A stretch of 64,000 nucleotides of DNA, taken from assembly GCA_937951895.1 (NCBI GenBank), contig CALFER010000036.1:1-64000 (forward strand), read 5' to 3'. Position numbers and translations under genes: made by a program. A model generated the notes under the pieces. That model was not told where the DNA came from and did not search any database. It was given only the letters and a program-made list of their open reading frames with translations. Positions within the stretch are counted from its first letter, which is position 1. Every line of letters starts with the position of its first letter. Origin of the DNA: an uncultured bacterium (lineage in GTDB: Bacteria > CSSED10-310 > CALFER01). Below are positions 10,201 to 18,277 of this stretch, piece after piece.

Positions 10201-10350
10201 CCGATGGGCCGTGCGGTCATCGGCGGCCTGATCACCTCCACCATCCTGACACTGATTGTCGTCCCCGTCGTCTATGTGATTCTCGACGACTTCACCCTCT
10301 GGCTCAAGCGCAAATGGTCCGGTCCTTCATCCGCCGTTCGAGGAGTCTGA
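7246..10350 (+). CDS. RND-family efflux pump permease (AcrB/HAE1-like)
   Basis: This 1034-residue inner-membrane pump starts at the ATG 2 bp after the adaptor stop, giving the typical N-terminus MFLSNLSIRRPVFASVMM. An upstream in-frame start inside the adaptor gene was rejected. Visible family features are the large periplasmic loop after TM1, the TM4 block LLIDDAIVVRENI that contains the proton-relay Asp pair, a second periplasmic loop, and a C-terminal transmembrane half with VTKNAILLIDYAK and the GAEMRAPMGRAVIGG motif. It would export hydrophobic compounds by proton antiport; the substrate cannot be read from sequence. Length matches the family. Confidence 0.95.
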   Translation: MFLSNLSIRRPVFASVMMLTLVTLGLFSYKRLAIELMPNVEFPVVAVITAYEGASPETVEREVTKRMEEALNPLAGVKHIISYSREGVSTVIAIFELNIVINDASQEARARINAIRGELPLDIEDPIIQKMDINSSPIIALAVRSDTLPPQELSKLVDKKIKRRIENIQGVGKIDLVGDRAREVRVNLDPARLEAIGMGVDEVIYGLRSENVNQPLGRLNHGDSEITIRIAGKPKQVEDFEHMVIAQRNGHPVMLADVAQIEDDIEEQRSMALVNGVPAVAVNIMKQSGANTVDVITKINREITALQTELPEGVTIEIVQDTSKWILDSVKDVIETIIIGGFLTVTIVFLFLNSWRSTVITGLTLPISVISAFIIMNFMGMTLNVLTLMALSLAIGLLIDDAIVVRENIVRHLEHGEDHLTAARNGTSEIGLAVLATSMSIIAVFIPVAFMKGIVGKFFYHFGITVAFAVLVSLFVSFTLDPMLSSRWVDPDIERAGKRNRLSRALDRFNAWFDRTADRYKTLIAWALDHRKTTMLAALGAFVLGLMVFSVLPSSFMTEFDQEEFILRFRTAPGASLDETRGRMAEVDRILKDFPEVHHTYATLGAGDSGTVRDGWVYVKLTGKDERDRDQWQVMHDLRQKLAGIPGIISSVELPSEAGSAKPVQINIRGEDIELLKQYAQEFRDELWKHPGIVDIDVTMLEDMPEYRLRVDRERAVSSGVMTSNITTTLGALVGGQAVTTFEDEEGDAVDVRVRLPEALRRDIAQVQSLRMSVPTEDGPVLVPLGDIVSYERGVTPSEINRQAMTRQITISANLEGVALGDAMKIADSVQKKLQMAPGYRVVYSGESEDMVESFGYMAESLLLAIIFVYLILAAQFESFVDPFAIMLSLPLSIVGMSGMLFLTGDTVNIMSLIGLIMLMGLVTKNAILLIDYAKVLRERGFERREAMIEAGRTRLRPIIMTTLAMIFGMLPVALALGSGAEMRAPMGRAVIGGLITSTILTLIVVPVVYVILDDFTLWLKRKWSGPSSAVRGV

Positions 10351-10353
10351 TCG

Positions 10354-11775
10354 ATGAAATATACGCTTATCCATATTGTTGTTTTGATTCTGATGTGTGT
10401 CCCCCAGGCATTTCTCCAGGAGATCGACTCGGGGATTGACCCGCCACTGTCCGCTTCATCCCAAACGCCACACGACCTGACGATTCCCGAAGCCGTCAAC
10501 ATGGCACTCGATCGGAACTGGGATATTCAGAAAGCCGAGGAGTATGTGCGGCAGGTCGAGGGTCGGTACATCGAGGAACGGGCGGCGGCGTTGCCGCAGT
10601 TGAGTCTTTCCGGGTATCTGACCCGTGATTTCGACCGACTCAGTCCCGAGAACGATGAAACGACCGAGGTATTCCGGACGATCGGCGGGGGCGAAGTCAC
10701 GCTGCGTCAGGCGCTGTACACCTGGGGGCAGGTGGCGGCGGGTATCCGCGCGGCGAAGGCAGGGATTGCCACGGCGCAGGATCAGCTCCTCATGTTCAAA
10801 CAGACCGTGATCCGCGATGTGGTGACCACCTCCTACGACATCCTGCTCGCGCAATACATGCACGCCATCGCGGTCGAAAATCTGGATCAGAAACTCCGGC
10901 ATCTCGATGAAGCCGAACGCCGGCATGCCGCCGGGGTGGCGACGGATTACGATGTGCTGGCGGCGGATGTGGCCGTGCGCAATGCCCGCCCCGATACGCT
11001 CAAGTCCGAAAACGCCCTCCGGATTCTCAATGACCGCCTCCGGTTCCTGATCGGCGCGGAGTATCCGGTCCGGATTACCGGTGAGCTGTTCACGCCGGAT
11101 ACCGTTGCAGCGGACTATGCGCAGTGTCTGGAGACCGCGACGGACAAACGCCCCGAGCTGGCGAACATCCGTCATACCGTTCAGATCGGCGAGGAACTGG
11201 TGAAGATTTACAATGCGCTGGACAGGCCGAGACTCGATCTGCAGGCGGGGTACGGTGTTCGGCAGATCGAGATCGACCGGGAAACGACGGACGACCGGTT
11301 ATGGAATGTGGGTGTGTATCTGAGCTGGTCGTTTTTCGACGGATTCCGGACCCGCGGGAAGGTCGCGCAGGCACGGAATGAACTGAGGGGGTACCGGATC
11401 GAGGAATCCAAGCTGAAGGACTCGATTGCCCTGCAGGTGCGCGATGCCGTGAACACCCTGTATGAAACCGAAGAGTTGCTGCGGGGGATGGAGGGAACGG
11501 TGGAACAGGCCGAGCGGCTGCTGTCGATGGCTGAACGCGGGTATGAACTCGGAGTCAAAACGCATCTCGATGTCGAAGACGCTCAGCTCAACGCGAATCT
11601 CGCCAAATCGAATCTCGCCAGAGCCCAGCGCGATGCACTCGCCGCCCGTCTCGATATGGAATGGGTCAAAGGCACGCTCACCCGTGACGGAATCCCCGTG
11701 AACACACGGGCGGGGGAAGCGGGAGAGCCGGCCGGGACAGCCGGGTCAGTCGACGAGACGATTGGGGGCGACTGA
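10354..11775 (+). CDS. TolC-like outer-membrane efflux protein
   Basis: This 473-residue protein has an N-terminal hydrophobic signal (residues 1-20) and two repeats typical of the outer-membrane efflux family. The first repeat has LTIPEAVNMALDRNWDI and AALPQLSLSGYL; the second has VYLSWSFFDGFRTRGKV and long coiled-coil helices with repeated Glu, Ala and Arg. It would form the outer-membrane channel of the tripartite pump. It starts 3 bp after the pump gene. The last 30 bp overlap the convergent 197-residue protein gene and lie inside the left end of the 768-bp tandem duplication. The C-terminal tail after about residue 450 is Gly/Ala-rich and probably unstructured. Confidence 0.92.
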   Translation: MKYTLIHIVVLILMCVPQAFLQEIDSGIDPPLSASSQTPHDLTIPEAVNMALDRNWDIQKAEEYVRQVEGRYIEERAAALPQLSLSGYLTRDFDRLSPENDETTEVFRTIGGGEVTLRQALYTWGQVAAGIRAAKAGIATAQDQLLMFKQTVIRDVVTTSYDILLAQYMHAIAVENLDQKLRHLDEAERRHAAGVATDYDVLAADVAVRNARPDTLKSENALRILNDRLRFLIGAEYPVRITGELFTPDTVAADYAQCLETATDKRPELANIRHTVQIGEELVKIYNALDRPRLDLQAGYGVRQIEIDRETTDDRLWNVGVYLSWSFFDGFRTRGKVAQARNELRGYRIEESKLKDSIALQVRDAVNTLYETEELLRGMEGTVEQAERLLSMAERGYELGVKTHLDVEDAQLNANLAKSNLARAQRDALAARLDMEWVKGTLTRDGIPVNTRAGEAGEPAGTAGSVDETIGGD

Positions 11776-12339
11776 TCGGCAGGCGGCCCGGCTTCTGACT
11801 TTCGATGGCTGTGAGTCCGCCAGGCTGACACCCGTGTGAATCCGGTTGGGGCTCTGTGGCCGGAACGCTTTGTGTGGGGGTGTGTAACCGTGCGGGTTGT
11901 TGGTATCGACGATCGTGTAACCCGGCGTCATCATGCCGCTGCCAAATGAGTCTGTCTGGTAATACGCGTACGAGCAGACACAGGCCCAGACGTAGACACA
12001 GTCGTATTCCGGTGTGTTGTGCGGAGTGAGGATCTCGTAGGTGCCATATCCGAGGCGGTCGTCATACTGATAGGGATACATATCCGCATTCGTTGCGGGT
12101 TGCCAACAGGCATTGGGACCGATCGATGCGCCTTTGTACAGGATTTGAGTGCCATCAAGATCCCGGAGTTCAAACAGACAAAGAACGCTGTCCGTGGGAT
12201 GCATGTTGGTGATGGACCAGAATGTGAAGCAGTCCCACCCGTGCTGCCAGAACGGGAACGGCCAGCGTTCGGAAGCGAAGATCGAGATTGACACAAAGGT
12301 CAGAACAAGAAAAACAACCGATTTGAAGAACAGTTTCAT
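11746..12339 (-). CDS. Secreted protein of unknown function, copy 1
   Basis: I do not recognise this 197-residue protein. It starts with a signal peptide (MKLFFKSVVFLVLTFVSIS, likely cleavage after FASE or nearby). The mature part is rich in aromatic residues (Trp, Tyr, Phe) and has several cysteines (for example WDCFTFW, NACWQP, ACVCSYAYY), which suggests a disulfide-stabilised extracytoplasmic beta domain. The C-terminus from about residue 165 is basic and looks unstructured. It ends inside the TolC-like gene on the opposite strand. A GGGGAGG ribosome site lies 8 bases before the ATG. It differs from copy 2 only by Cys versus Arg near residue 186. Confidence 0.65.
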   Translation of the reverse strand: MKLFFKSVVFLVLTFVSISIFASERWPFPFWQHGWDCFTFWSITNMHPTDSVLCLFELRDLDGTQILYKGASIGPNACWQPATNADMYPYQYDDRLGYGTYEILTPHNTPEYDCVYVWACVCSYAYYQTDSFGSGMMTPGYTIVDTNNPHGYTPPHKAFRPQSPNRIHTGVSLADSQPSKVRSRAACRSVAPNRLVD

Positions 12340-12372
12340 CGTGACATCCTCCCCGAAATCATCTTATGCAGC

Positions 12373-12401
12373 ATATTACTTGTTGAGTAAAGAAACGTCA
12401 A
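12373..12401 (-). promoter_or_regulatory. Minus-strand promoter of secreted-protein copy 1
   Basis: Read on the minus strand, TTGACG (12396-12401) and TAATAT (12373-12378) are separated by 17 bp, ending about 33 bp before the ATG. It is identical to the promoter of copy 2. Confidence 0.6.
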
Positions 12402-12433
12402 GGAGGAAGCGAACGAGTCCTGAAAACGCACGG

Positions 12434-12511
12434 TTGTGCTCCGAACACGATCCGCTACAATGCCTGAGATGACCGGAAATCTCCGGTTGTCGGAAGGAGG
12501 CTCCCGTGAGT
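12434..12511 (+). promoter_or_regulatory. Duplicated pgi promoter and ribosome site, now without pgi
   Basis: This is copy 1 of the pgi leader: TTGTGC (12434-12439), 16 bp, TACAAT (12456-12461), a small hairpin and AAGGAGG (12494-12500). In place of pgi it is followed by GTG at 12506, which opens a 33-codon chimeric frame running into copy 2 and ending near 12607. Whether it is translated is unknown. Confidence 0.5.
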
Positions 12512-12513
12512 GG

Positions 12514-13107
12514 TCAGTCGACGAGACGATTGGGGGCGACTGATCGGCGGGCGGCCCGGCTTCTGACTTTCGATGGCTGTGAGTCCGCCAGGCTGACACC
12601 CGTGTGAATCCGGTTGGGGCTCTGTGGCCGGAACGCTTTGTGTGGGGGTGTGTAACCGTGCGGGTTGTTGGTATCGACGATCGTGTAACCCGGCGTCATC
12701 ATGCCGCTGCCAAATGAGTCTGTCTGGTAATACGCGTACGAGCAGACACAGGCCCAGACGTAGACACAGTCGTATTCCGGTGTGTTGTGCGGAGTGAGGA
12801 TCTCGTAGGTGCCATATCCGAGGCGGTCGTCATACTGATAGGGATACATATCCGCATTCGTTGCGGGTTGCCAACAGGCATTGGGACCGATCGATGCGCC
12901 TTTGTACAGGATTTGAGTGCCATCAAGATCCCGGAGTTCAAACAGACAAAGAACGCTGTCCGTGGGATGCATGTTGGTGATGGACCAGAATGTGAAGCAG
13001 TCCCACCCGTGCTGCCAGAACGGGAACGGCCAGCGTTCGGAAGCGAAGATCGAGATTGACACAAAGGTCAGAACAAGAAAAACAACCGATTTGAAGAACA
13101 GTTTCAT
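12514..13107 (-). CDS. Secreted protein of unknown function, copy 2
   Basis: This is the second tandem copy of the 197-residue exported protein, identical to copy 1 except for Arg in place of Cys near residue 186. The gene has its own promoter and ribosome site, so both copies can be expressed. Because the duplication includes the same stop codon, the two products have the same length. No function can be assigned. Confidence 0.65.
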   Translation of the reverse strand: MKLFFKSVVFLVLTFVSISIFASERWPFPFWQHGWDCFTFWSITNMHPTDSVLCLFELRDLDGTQILYKGASIGPNACWQPATNADMYPYQYDDRLGYGTYEILTPHNTPEYDCVYVWACVCSYAYYQTDSFGSGMMTPGYTIVDTNNPHGYTPPHKAFRPQSPNRIHTGVSLADSQPSKVRSRAARRSVAPNRLVD

Positions 13108-13140
13108 CGTGACATCCTCCCCGAAATCATCTTATGCAGC

Positions 13141-13169
13141 ATATTACTTGTTGAGTAAAGAAACGTCAA
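13141..13169 (-). promoter_or_regulatory. Minus-strand promoter of secreted-protein copy 2
   Basis: On the minus strand TTGACG (13164-13169) and TAATAT (13141-13146) are 17 bp apart, a near-consensus sigma-70 promoter reading into the 197-residue protein gene. Confidence 0.6.
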
Positions 13170-13201
13170 GGAGGAAGCGAACGAGTCCTGAAAACGCACG
13201 G

Positions 13202-13268
13202 TTGTGCTCCGAACACGATCCGCTACAATGCCTGAGATGACCGGAAATCTCCGGTTGTCGGAAGGAGG
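13202..13268 (+). promoter_or_regulatory. pgi promoter, leader hairpin and ribosome site
   Basis: TTGTGC (13202-13207) and TACAAT (13224-13229) are 16 bp apart. The leader holds a 6-bp hairpin (ACCGGA/TCCGGT, 13240-13255) and AAGGAGG at 13262-13268, 5 bases before the pgi ATG. Confidence 0.6.
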
Positions 13269-13273
13269 CTCCC

Positions 13274-14911
13274 ATGCGTGCTTCGGTTTTCCCCCTCATA
13301 TCGCGCCCCGCCTGGATGCGTCTCACGGACCATGCCCGGACACTCGGTTCGCGGCACCTCCGCGAGATATTCGCCGGGGACCCCTCACGCGGGACACGGT
13401 TTTGTGCGACCGGAGCCGGGATTTACCTGGATTACTCCAAGAACCGGGTCACCTCCGAGACACTGGATCTGCTGATGGCGCTGGCGCGAGAGTCCGGGTT
13501 GAAGGAGCGCATCGAGCGGATGTTTCGAGGGGAGATCATCAATGTGACCGAGAATCGTGCGGCGCTGCATGTTGCCCTGAGAACGCCTCGGGGTGAATCG
13601 ATTTGTGTGCGCGGCATCGATGTCGTGCCGGAGGTGCATGCCGTGCTGGACCGGATGACGGATTTTGCCCGGGGCGTCCGGTCGGGGGACTGGCTCGGGT
13701 ATACCGGGAAACCGATCCGGAACGTCGTCAACATCGGCATTGGCGGGTCGGATCTCGGGCCGGTGATGGCCTATCAGGCGTTGCGGAGTTATTCCCGTCG
13801 CGACATGACGTTTCGTTTTGTGTCGAATGTCGATGCGACGGATTTCGTCGAGGCCGTCGAAGGAATCGATCCTGCGGAAACGCTGTTTATCGTGTCGTCG
13901 AAAACGTTCACGACCCGTGAGACCATTACGAATGCCCAGACCGCACGGGCATGGATCGTCGATGCGCTGGGCGATCCGGCCGCTGTCGCACGGCATTTTG
14001 TGGCCGTTTCGACGAATGCGGACAAGGTGGCGGCGTTCGGGATCGACACGGCCAACATGTTCGGGTTCTGGGATTGGGTTGGGGGACGGTATTCGCTCGA
14101 TTCCGCCATCGGGCTGTCGCTCATGGTCGCGATCGGGCCGGAGCGTTTCAGTGAGTTGCTGGGCGGGTTTCGCCGGATGGACGAGCATTTCCGGGAGTCT
14201 CCGTTTGAAGAAAACCTGCCGGTACTGATGGGGTTGATCGGGATCTGGAACACTCAGTTCTCAGGGATTTCGTCGGTTGCCATTTTGCCGTACGAACAGT
14301 ATCTGAGCCGGTTTCCGGCGTATCTGCAGCAGTTGCTGATGGAGAGCAACGGCAAGGGAGTGACCGCGGGAGGGCAGCCCGTTACATATCGGACGAGTCC
14401 CGTGATCTGGGGGGAGCCGGGGACCAACGGGCAGCATTCGTTTTATCAGCTCATTCATCAGGGCACCGAGCGTGTTGCGTGTGATTTTCTGGCGTGCATC
14501 GAGCCTCTCCACCGGGTCGGCCGGCATCATGAGTTGCTCGTGGCGAATGCATTGGCGCAGGCCGAGGCGTTGGCGTTCGGGAAGACCGAGGAAGAGGTGC
14601 GGGGCGAGGGGACAAAGGAGGCTCTGGTGCCGCATCGGGTGTTTCCGGGCAATCGGCCCTCGAACATGATATTGCTCGAACGGTTGACCCCGGAGAGCCT
14701 TGGCGCACTGATCGCATTGTATGAACATATCGTATATGTGCAGGGTTCGATCTGGGATATCGATTCGTTCGACCAGTGGGGGGTCGAGTTGGGGAAGGTG
14801 CTGGCGGAGCGGATTGCGGGGGAGTTGGAGTGCGATGACGCGGTGCATCATGACAGTTCGACGAACGAGTTGATACGGAGGATGCGCGCGGGGGCACGGC
14901 GATCGAATTAA
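13274..14911 (+). CDS. pgi: Glucose-6-phosphate isomerase
   Basis: This 545-residue enzyme interconverts glucose 6-phosphate and fructose 6-phosphate in glycolysis and gluconeogenesis. Both family signatures are present: FWDWVGGRYSLDSAIG and, near the C-terminus, GSIWDIDSFDQWGVELGK. Other conserved stretches are NIGIGGSDLGP, SKTFTTRET, the catalytic-Glu region GKGVTAGG, and NGQHSFYQLIHQGT with the active-site His. Length and order match the long bacterial Pgi type. The start follows directly after the second copy of the duplication, which supplies its promoter and Shine-Dalgarno sequence. Confidence 0.97.
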   Translation: MRASVFPLISRPAWMRLTDHARTLGSRHLREIFAGDPSRGTRFCATGAGIYLDYSKNRVTSETLDLLMALARESGLKERIERMFRGEIINVTENRAALHVALRTPRGESICVRGIDVVPEVHAVLDRMTDFARGVRSGDWLGYTGKPIRNVVNIGIGGSDLGPVMAYQALRSYSRRDMTFRFVSNVDATDFVEAVEGIDPAETLFIVSSKTFTTRETITNAQTARAWIVDALGDPAAVARHFVAVSTNADKVAAFGIDTANMFGFWDWVGGRYSLDSAIGLSLMVAIGPERFSELLGGFRRMDEHFRESPFEENLPVLMGLIGIWNTQFSGISSVAILPYEQYLSRFPAYLQQLLMESNGKGVTAGGQPVTYRTSPVIWGEPGTNGQHSFYQLIHQGTERVACDFLACIEPLHRVGRHHELLVANALAQAEALAFGKTEEEVRGEGTKEALVPHRVFPGNRPSNMILLERLTPESLGALIALYEHIVYVQGSIWDIDSFDQWGVELGKVLAERIAGELECDDAVHHDSSTNELIRRMRAGARRSN

Positions 14912-15010
14912 GGTGATCATTCCCCGGTCATCTGTCCGGAGCTTGTGATGATTTTGTCGTGTTCCCGTTGGTGCTTATCCGGAAAACTGAACCTGGAACA
15001 GTGGTCCTGG

Positions 15011-15030
15011 ATTCCCGTCTTCGCGGGAAT
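15011..15030. repeat. Short palindromic repeat, family A, copy 1
   Basis: ATTCCCGTCTTCGCGGGAAT forms a 7-bp stem. Three more copies with CC in place of TC lie at 18797, 20139 and 20186. Each is followed by GAC. The form is that of REP-like intergenic hairpins. Confidence 0.8.
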
Positions 15031-15044
15031 GACGTTTCGACTCA

Positions 15045-15157
15045 ATTCCTCTCTACCGCCGTTCGATCCGCCCGTCCGCTTGTATCTCGATCATACCCCT
15101 TAGCTCAAACCCCTCGTTCCGTTCATCCTGAGCCTGTCGAAGGATGGAACGGGTCAT
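15045..15157. repeat. 113-bp dispersed repeat, copy 1
   Basis: This runs from ATTCCTCTCTACCGCC to GGGTCAT and matches 18879-18991 nearly base for base. It includes a palindromic segment, CATCCTGAGC/TCGAAGGATG, of a type common in intergenic repeats. Its first 40 bp resemble the 3' end of the 5'-nucleotidase gene at 20220-20260. The gap 14912-15331 holds this repeat, the family A hairpin and no gene. Confidence 0.85.
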
Positions 15158-15331
15158 GAACCGTCCCGGGTTCGGCCGATGGTATCTTCGCCGACAGGAT
15201 TCGATGCTGATACCGATACCGACGCCGATTCCGATTGGATTTGCGAGTGATGACGGTTTGCTGCATCCGGCAAGTCGTGGTAAACTCGGAGCATGGACAT
15301 GTTGGATCCGGAAAGAACTTGATGGATTGGA

Positions 15332-15646
15332 ATGAAGGGAAAGACCGACGAGTCAATGAACATGACGGCGGTGTTGGATTCGAGCGCACAGATTGTGAAT
15401 GATTACGAGTATGCGGCATTCGGGCAGCGGATCGACGGCAGTGATAGTGTTGAGAACCGGTTCATGTACACCAACCAGGAGCATGTGGAATCCGGGCCGA
15501 ACGATTCGGAGTTGTATGATTACCGGGCGTGGTATTATCGACCGGATCTCGGGCGTTTCATCAGCATGGATCCGCTCGGAATGGTCGATGGGGCGAATCA
15601 GTTTGGGTATGTGGGAAATAGTCCGGTGAGTTGGACGGATCGTTAG
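15332..15646 (+). pseudogene. RHS-repeat core remnant
   Basis: This 104-codon frame encodes only the end of an RHS core: NDYEYAAFGQR, YDYRAWYYRPDLGRFISMDP and NQFGYVGNSPVSWTD, then a stop where the core would normally continue to DPxGY and a variable toxin tip. The upstream shell is absent, and the first 15 or so residues have no RHS character. It is nearly identical at DNA level to the corresponding part of the longer remnant at 17259. This is best read as a decayed fragment left by duplication or recombination of an RHS locus. Confidence 0.8.
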
Positions 15647-15728
15647 TGTCAAGAGATGTTTGCAATTTGATTAGAGAACCCATGTAAACTGTTCTGAAAT
15701 CTCGATCTACGACTTTTCAGGAATGTGT

Positions 15729-16168
15729 TTATAGCAGGCGATTCGGATGATGTGCAGCAACCCATTTGATCAGTTCCTCTTTGAAAACTCGAACCTCTGA
15801 AACAAGCTCTTCCGCTTCACGTTTCGATATCTCACCTGCACGATCATAATCCGTAATATTCCTCTTGCTCCGACAACTTTCGAAGTAGTCCACAAGACCA
15901 TGAACGTGATCTCCCATTATCTCTGGAAGTACACAAAATGGTGAGCATACCCGGCCGTTCTATATCGAGCACAATGCAGCGCAATCGTTGCCAACTGAAG
16001 CGCTGCATTGTACGCCGTTGCGAAACGCCGGTCAGCCGACAGTTGCTCGATTGAGGCATCCTCCAGATCGCGATCGACAACGCGAATCAAATCGCTGATT
16101 TCCACTTGTGATGTCGTGTGTCGACGTAAACGTCCATTATCTAAAAAGCTGCTCAAACTCATCTTCAT
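15729..16168 (-). pseudogene. HEPN-domain protein (HepT-like toxin), frameshifted
   Basis: Two overlapping frames together make one HEPN protein. The first part starts at ATG 16168 and reads through LATIALHCARYRTAGYAHHF; the second continues as FCVLPEI-MGDHVHGLVDYFESC and RSKRNITDYDRAGEIS. The break is near 15935, where adding one T to the run TTT restores a single frame. The RxKRN-xxxYD segment is the typical C-terminal HEPN motif. The gene overlaps the upstream nucleotidyltransferase gene by 32 bp, the usual HEPN/MNT order. As written the toxin is truncated, so the pair is probably inactive unless the indel is an error. Confidence 0.75.
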
Positions 16169-16724
16169 CCCCTATAAGGAAAAGTTTCTTTCTATCGAGC
16201 AACGCCATGATGAAATGCCGTTTCTCCTCAACGGCTTCTTTCATTTCAACCGGTGAAAAGATGACCGGATTGATGACTCGTCCGAGATCACTGCTGACTG
16301 ATACTAAAAATGGAGCCGTATCCCGAAGAGTGATCTCTCCGATCATGAAAAGATCGATATCGCTTTCTGATGTCTCGGTGCCTTCCGCAATTGAACCAAA
16401 GATGAACGCGATTCGAAGACGTCCTACAATCGGCAATAATGCTTTTTTCACCATATCTGCAATGCCTGAAGTCTTCAGAACCAACCCTTTGAGCTCCTCA
16501 TAAACAGGACATCGTTTGTTTGCTTGAAAGTACTTCTGACGTCCCTCTATATGACAAATCAGTATTCCCATACGGGTCAATCGAGCGAGTTCGCGGCTGA
16601 GATTTGTGGAATCTTCGCCGATCAATAAATTCAATTGCCGCACGAAAAAACGATCGTCAGCATGAGTCATCAAGAAGGTAATCGTCTTGGCTCTGAGTCT
16701 TGAATTGAAAAGCGTCTCCAGCAT
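16137..16724 (-). CDS. Winged-helix/minimal nucleotidyltransferase fusion (MntA-type antitoxin)
   Basis: This 195-residue protein has an N-terminal winged helix (MLETLFNSRLRAKTITFL to about residue 90, including LNLLIGEDSTNLSRELARL and a basic wing) and a C-terminal nucleotidyltransferase domain with FIFGSIAEG and SDIDLFMIG, the GS...DxD signature. In related type VII toxin-antitoxin pairs the MNT partner AMPylates the HEPN toxin. ATG at 16724 was preferred over the TTG at 16739. A palindrome just upstream may be its own operator. It precedes the broken HEPN gene. Confidence 0.8.
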   Translation of the reverse strand: MLETLFNSRLRAKTITFLMTHADDRFFVRQLNLLIGEDSTNLSRELARLTRMGILICHIEGRQKYFQANKRCPVYEELKGLVLKTSGIADMVKKALLPIVGRLRIAFIFGSIAEGTETSESDIDLFMIGEITLRDTAPFLVSVSSDLGRVINPVIFSPVEMKEAVEEKRHFIMALLDRKKLFLIGDEDEFEQLFR

Positions 16725-16745
16725 AAAAAGTGCTCTCAAGGTAAA

Positions 16746-16767
16746 AACTACCGCATACGCAGTAGTT
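16746..16767. promoter_or_regulatory. Imperfect palindrome upstream of the winged-helix/MNT gene
   Basis: AACTACCGCA and TGCGTAGTT-like arms form a 22-bp dyad (AACTAC-n10-GTAGTT, two mismatches inside). It begins 22 bp before the ATG at 16724, a position suited to autorepression by the encoded winged helix. Confidence 0.45.
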
Positions 16768-17258
16768 AATACTGCAAAGAGACTCCAATGTCAAGGTTCG
16801 CGATCATGCAGATGGGGAAACCGGAATCACCAGGGGAATCGTAAAAGGGAACGACGACATTCGGAGAAGAGTTACGTAAGCACAAACCGGGAATGCCTAT
16901 CCACGGCGCCATAATACTTTGTGAACCCTTATGCAATTGCACCGCCGTGTGCCTGACTCGGCGAAGGAAGTGTAGAATGATCCATGCGCAAAGATACATG
17001 TCGCCGAGTGTAGTAATACTCCACATGGAAAAATGATCGCTACTCGTACATGGTCTGAACCACGGATTAGGCGGATTAACGGATTACACGGAAGGATCTG
17101 GTGTTGCGCTCATCTGCGGAATCCGTTGAATTCGCGGTTCAACCTTCATATATGGAACAATCCCCCATCCCTACTCCCTGTTTCCCTACCTCCCAACCTC
17201 CCTATTCACTACTCCCTCCACTTGCACCACATCCCATCGCAGGTTATGATCTGCAACG
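16768..17258. other. Intergenic stretch without a convincing gene
   Basis: Short frames here have no recognisable composition or ribosome sites. Visible features are a triplicated GGATTA motif (about 17066-17090) and a long pyrimidine-rich tract with repeated CTCCC/CTACC words (about 17160-17230), both of the kind seen in low-complexity intergenic DNA. It leads directly into the RHS remnant. Confidence 0.5.
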
Positions 17259-18262
17259 ATGACTTGCAGTAACGATCAAAATTGCATCGGGTTGAAGAAT
17301 CCCGCATCGTATTCGATTCAATTCGGGTATGATCCACAGGGAAATCGGTGGAAGCAGGCGACGACGGAATCCGGCACGACGGAAACTCGAACATTTCTGT
17401 ACGATCGGGAAGACATTCTGGCGGAGTACACGGATGAACTGTTGACAGTGCGAAAGGCGATGTACATACACGGTCCGGGAATCGATGAAACGCTCGCGCT
17501 GGTATCACCCAATGGTGAGGTATTCGTCGTTCTGCATGACGGGTTGGGAAGCGTGACCGGACTGGTAGACCAGCGAGGTGGGTTTGTGAACGATTACGAT
17601 TATGCGGCATTCGGGCAGCGGAGTGTCAACAGCGGCCGGGACACAATCGAGAATCGGTTCATGTACACCAACCGGGAGCATGTGGAATCGGGGCCGAACG
17701 ACTCGGAGTTGTATGATTACCGGGCGCGGTATTACCGGCCGGATCTCGGGAGGTTCATCAGCATGGATCCGCTCGGAATGGTCGATGGGACGAATCAGTT
17801 TGGGTATGTGAGAAATAGTCCGGTGGAATTCACGGATCCATTTGGTTACAAAGTGTTTAGGTGTTGCAGAAATGTTCAAGTGAACAGAATTATCGACGGG
17901 GTTAGTCGGATATTGGACTTAAAGCATTGTTGGATAAAAACTGATTCTAGGAGTGGTGGCATGGGACCCGCTAACGGAGGTCCTTTACCTGCCTGTCCCT
18001 TGGAGTAGAAACAAAAATTGTCGACCATTCTTCCGAGTCGTGTGAAAACTGCACTGAAATACCTGATGTTGATGAGGCATGTGTAAATCGAATTCTTGCA
18101 TCTTGTCATGATACAGGGCGATGGTCATTTGGAAATAACTGCAATACGATTGCAGATAATATTTTAGAGGAATGCGGATGGTGTAAGCTTGGGCCCCCCG
18201 CAGGTCCACCGCCAAATCCACCGCCAAATCCTAATTCACCATCCCCACCTCCAGCCATATAG
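17259..18262 (+). pseudogene. RHS core with C-terminal toxin-like tip, frameshifted
   Basis: The first frame (17259-18008) encodes RHS repeats such as FGYDPQGNRWKQ and HDGLGSVTGLVDQRG, then the full core YDYRARYYRPDLGRFISMDP and FTDPFGY, which marks the usual junction with a variable tip. The tip begins KVFRCCRNVQVNRI and contains KHCWIKTDSRSGGMGP. A stop at 18006 interrupts it, but another frame (open from 17975 to the stop at 18260) continues coherently with LGVETKIVDHS, FGNNCNTIADNILEECGW and a Pro-rich end. One base change between 17975 and 18006 would join them. The HCW and NCNT motifs resemble the His and Cys of papain-like amidase folds; that is inference only. The tip is more AT-rich than the core. 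The full RHS shell is missing. Confidence 0.75.
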
Positions 18263-18277
18263 TGAGATCTGGAGCAG

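Larger units (their letters stand above)
11744..13273. repeat. 768-bp tandem duplication
   Basis: Positions 11744-12511 and 12512-13273 are copies offset by exactly 768 bp. The only difference I noticed inside the aligned part is A at 11781 versus G at 12549. The unit holds the last 32 bp of the TolC-like gene, a complete minus-strand secreted-protein gene, and the divergent promoter and ribosome site for pgi. At the junction (about 12506-12511) there are six bases, GTGAGT, found in neither parental flank. Confidence 0.95.

Noticed and set aside
16766..17026. 86-codon minus-strand frame in the intergenic region
   Set aside because: It has no ribosome site, mixed composition without domain features, and overlaps the operator-like palindrome.
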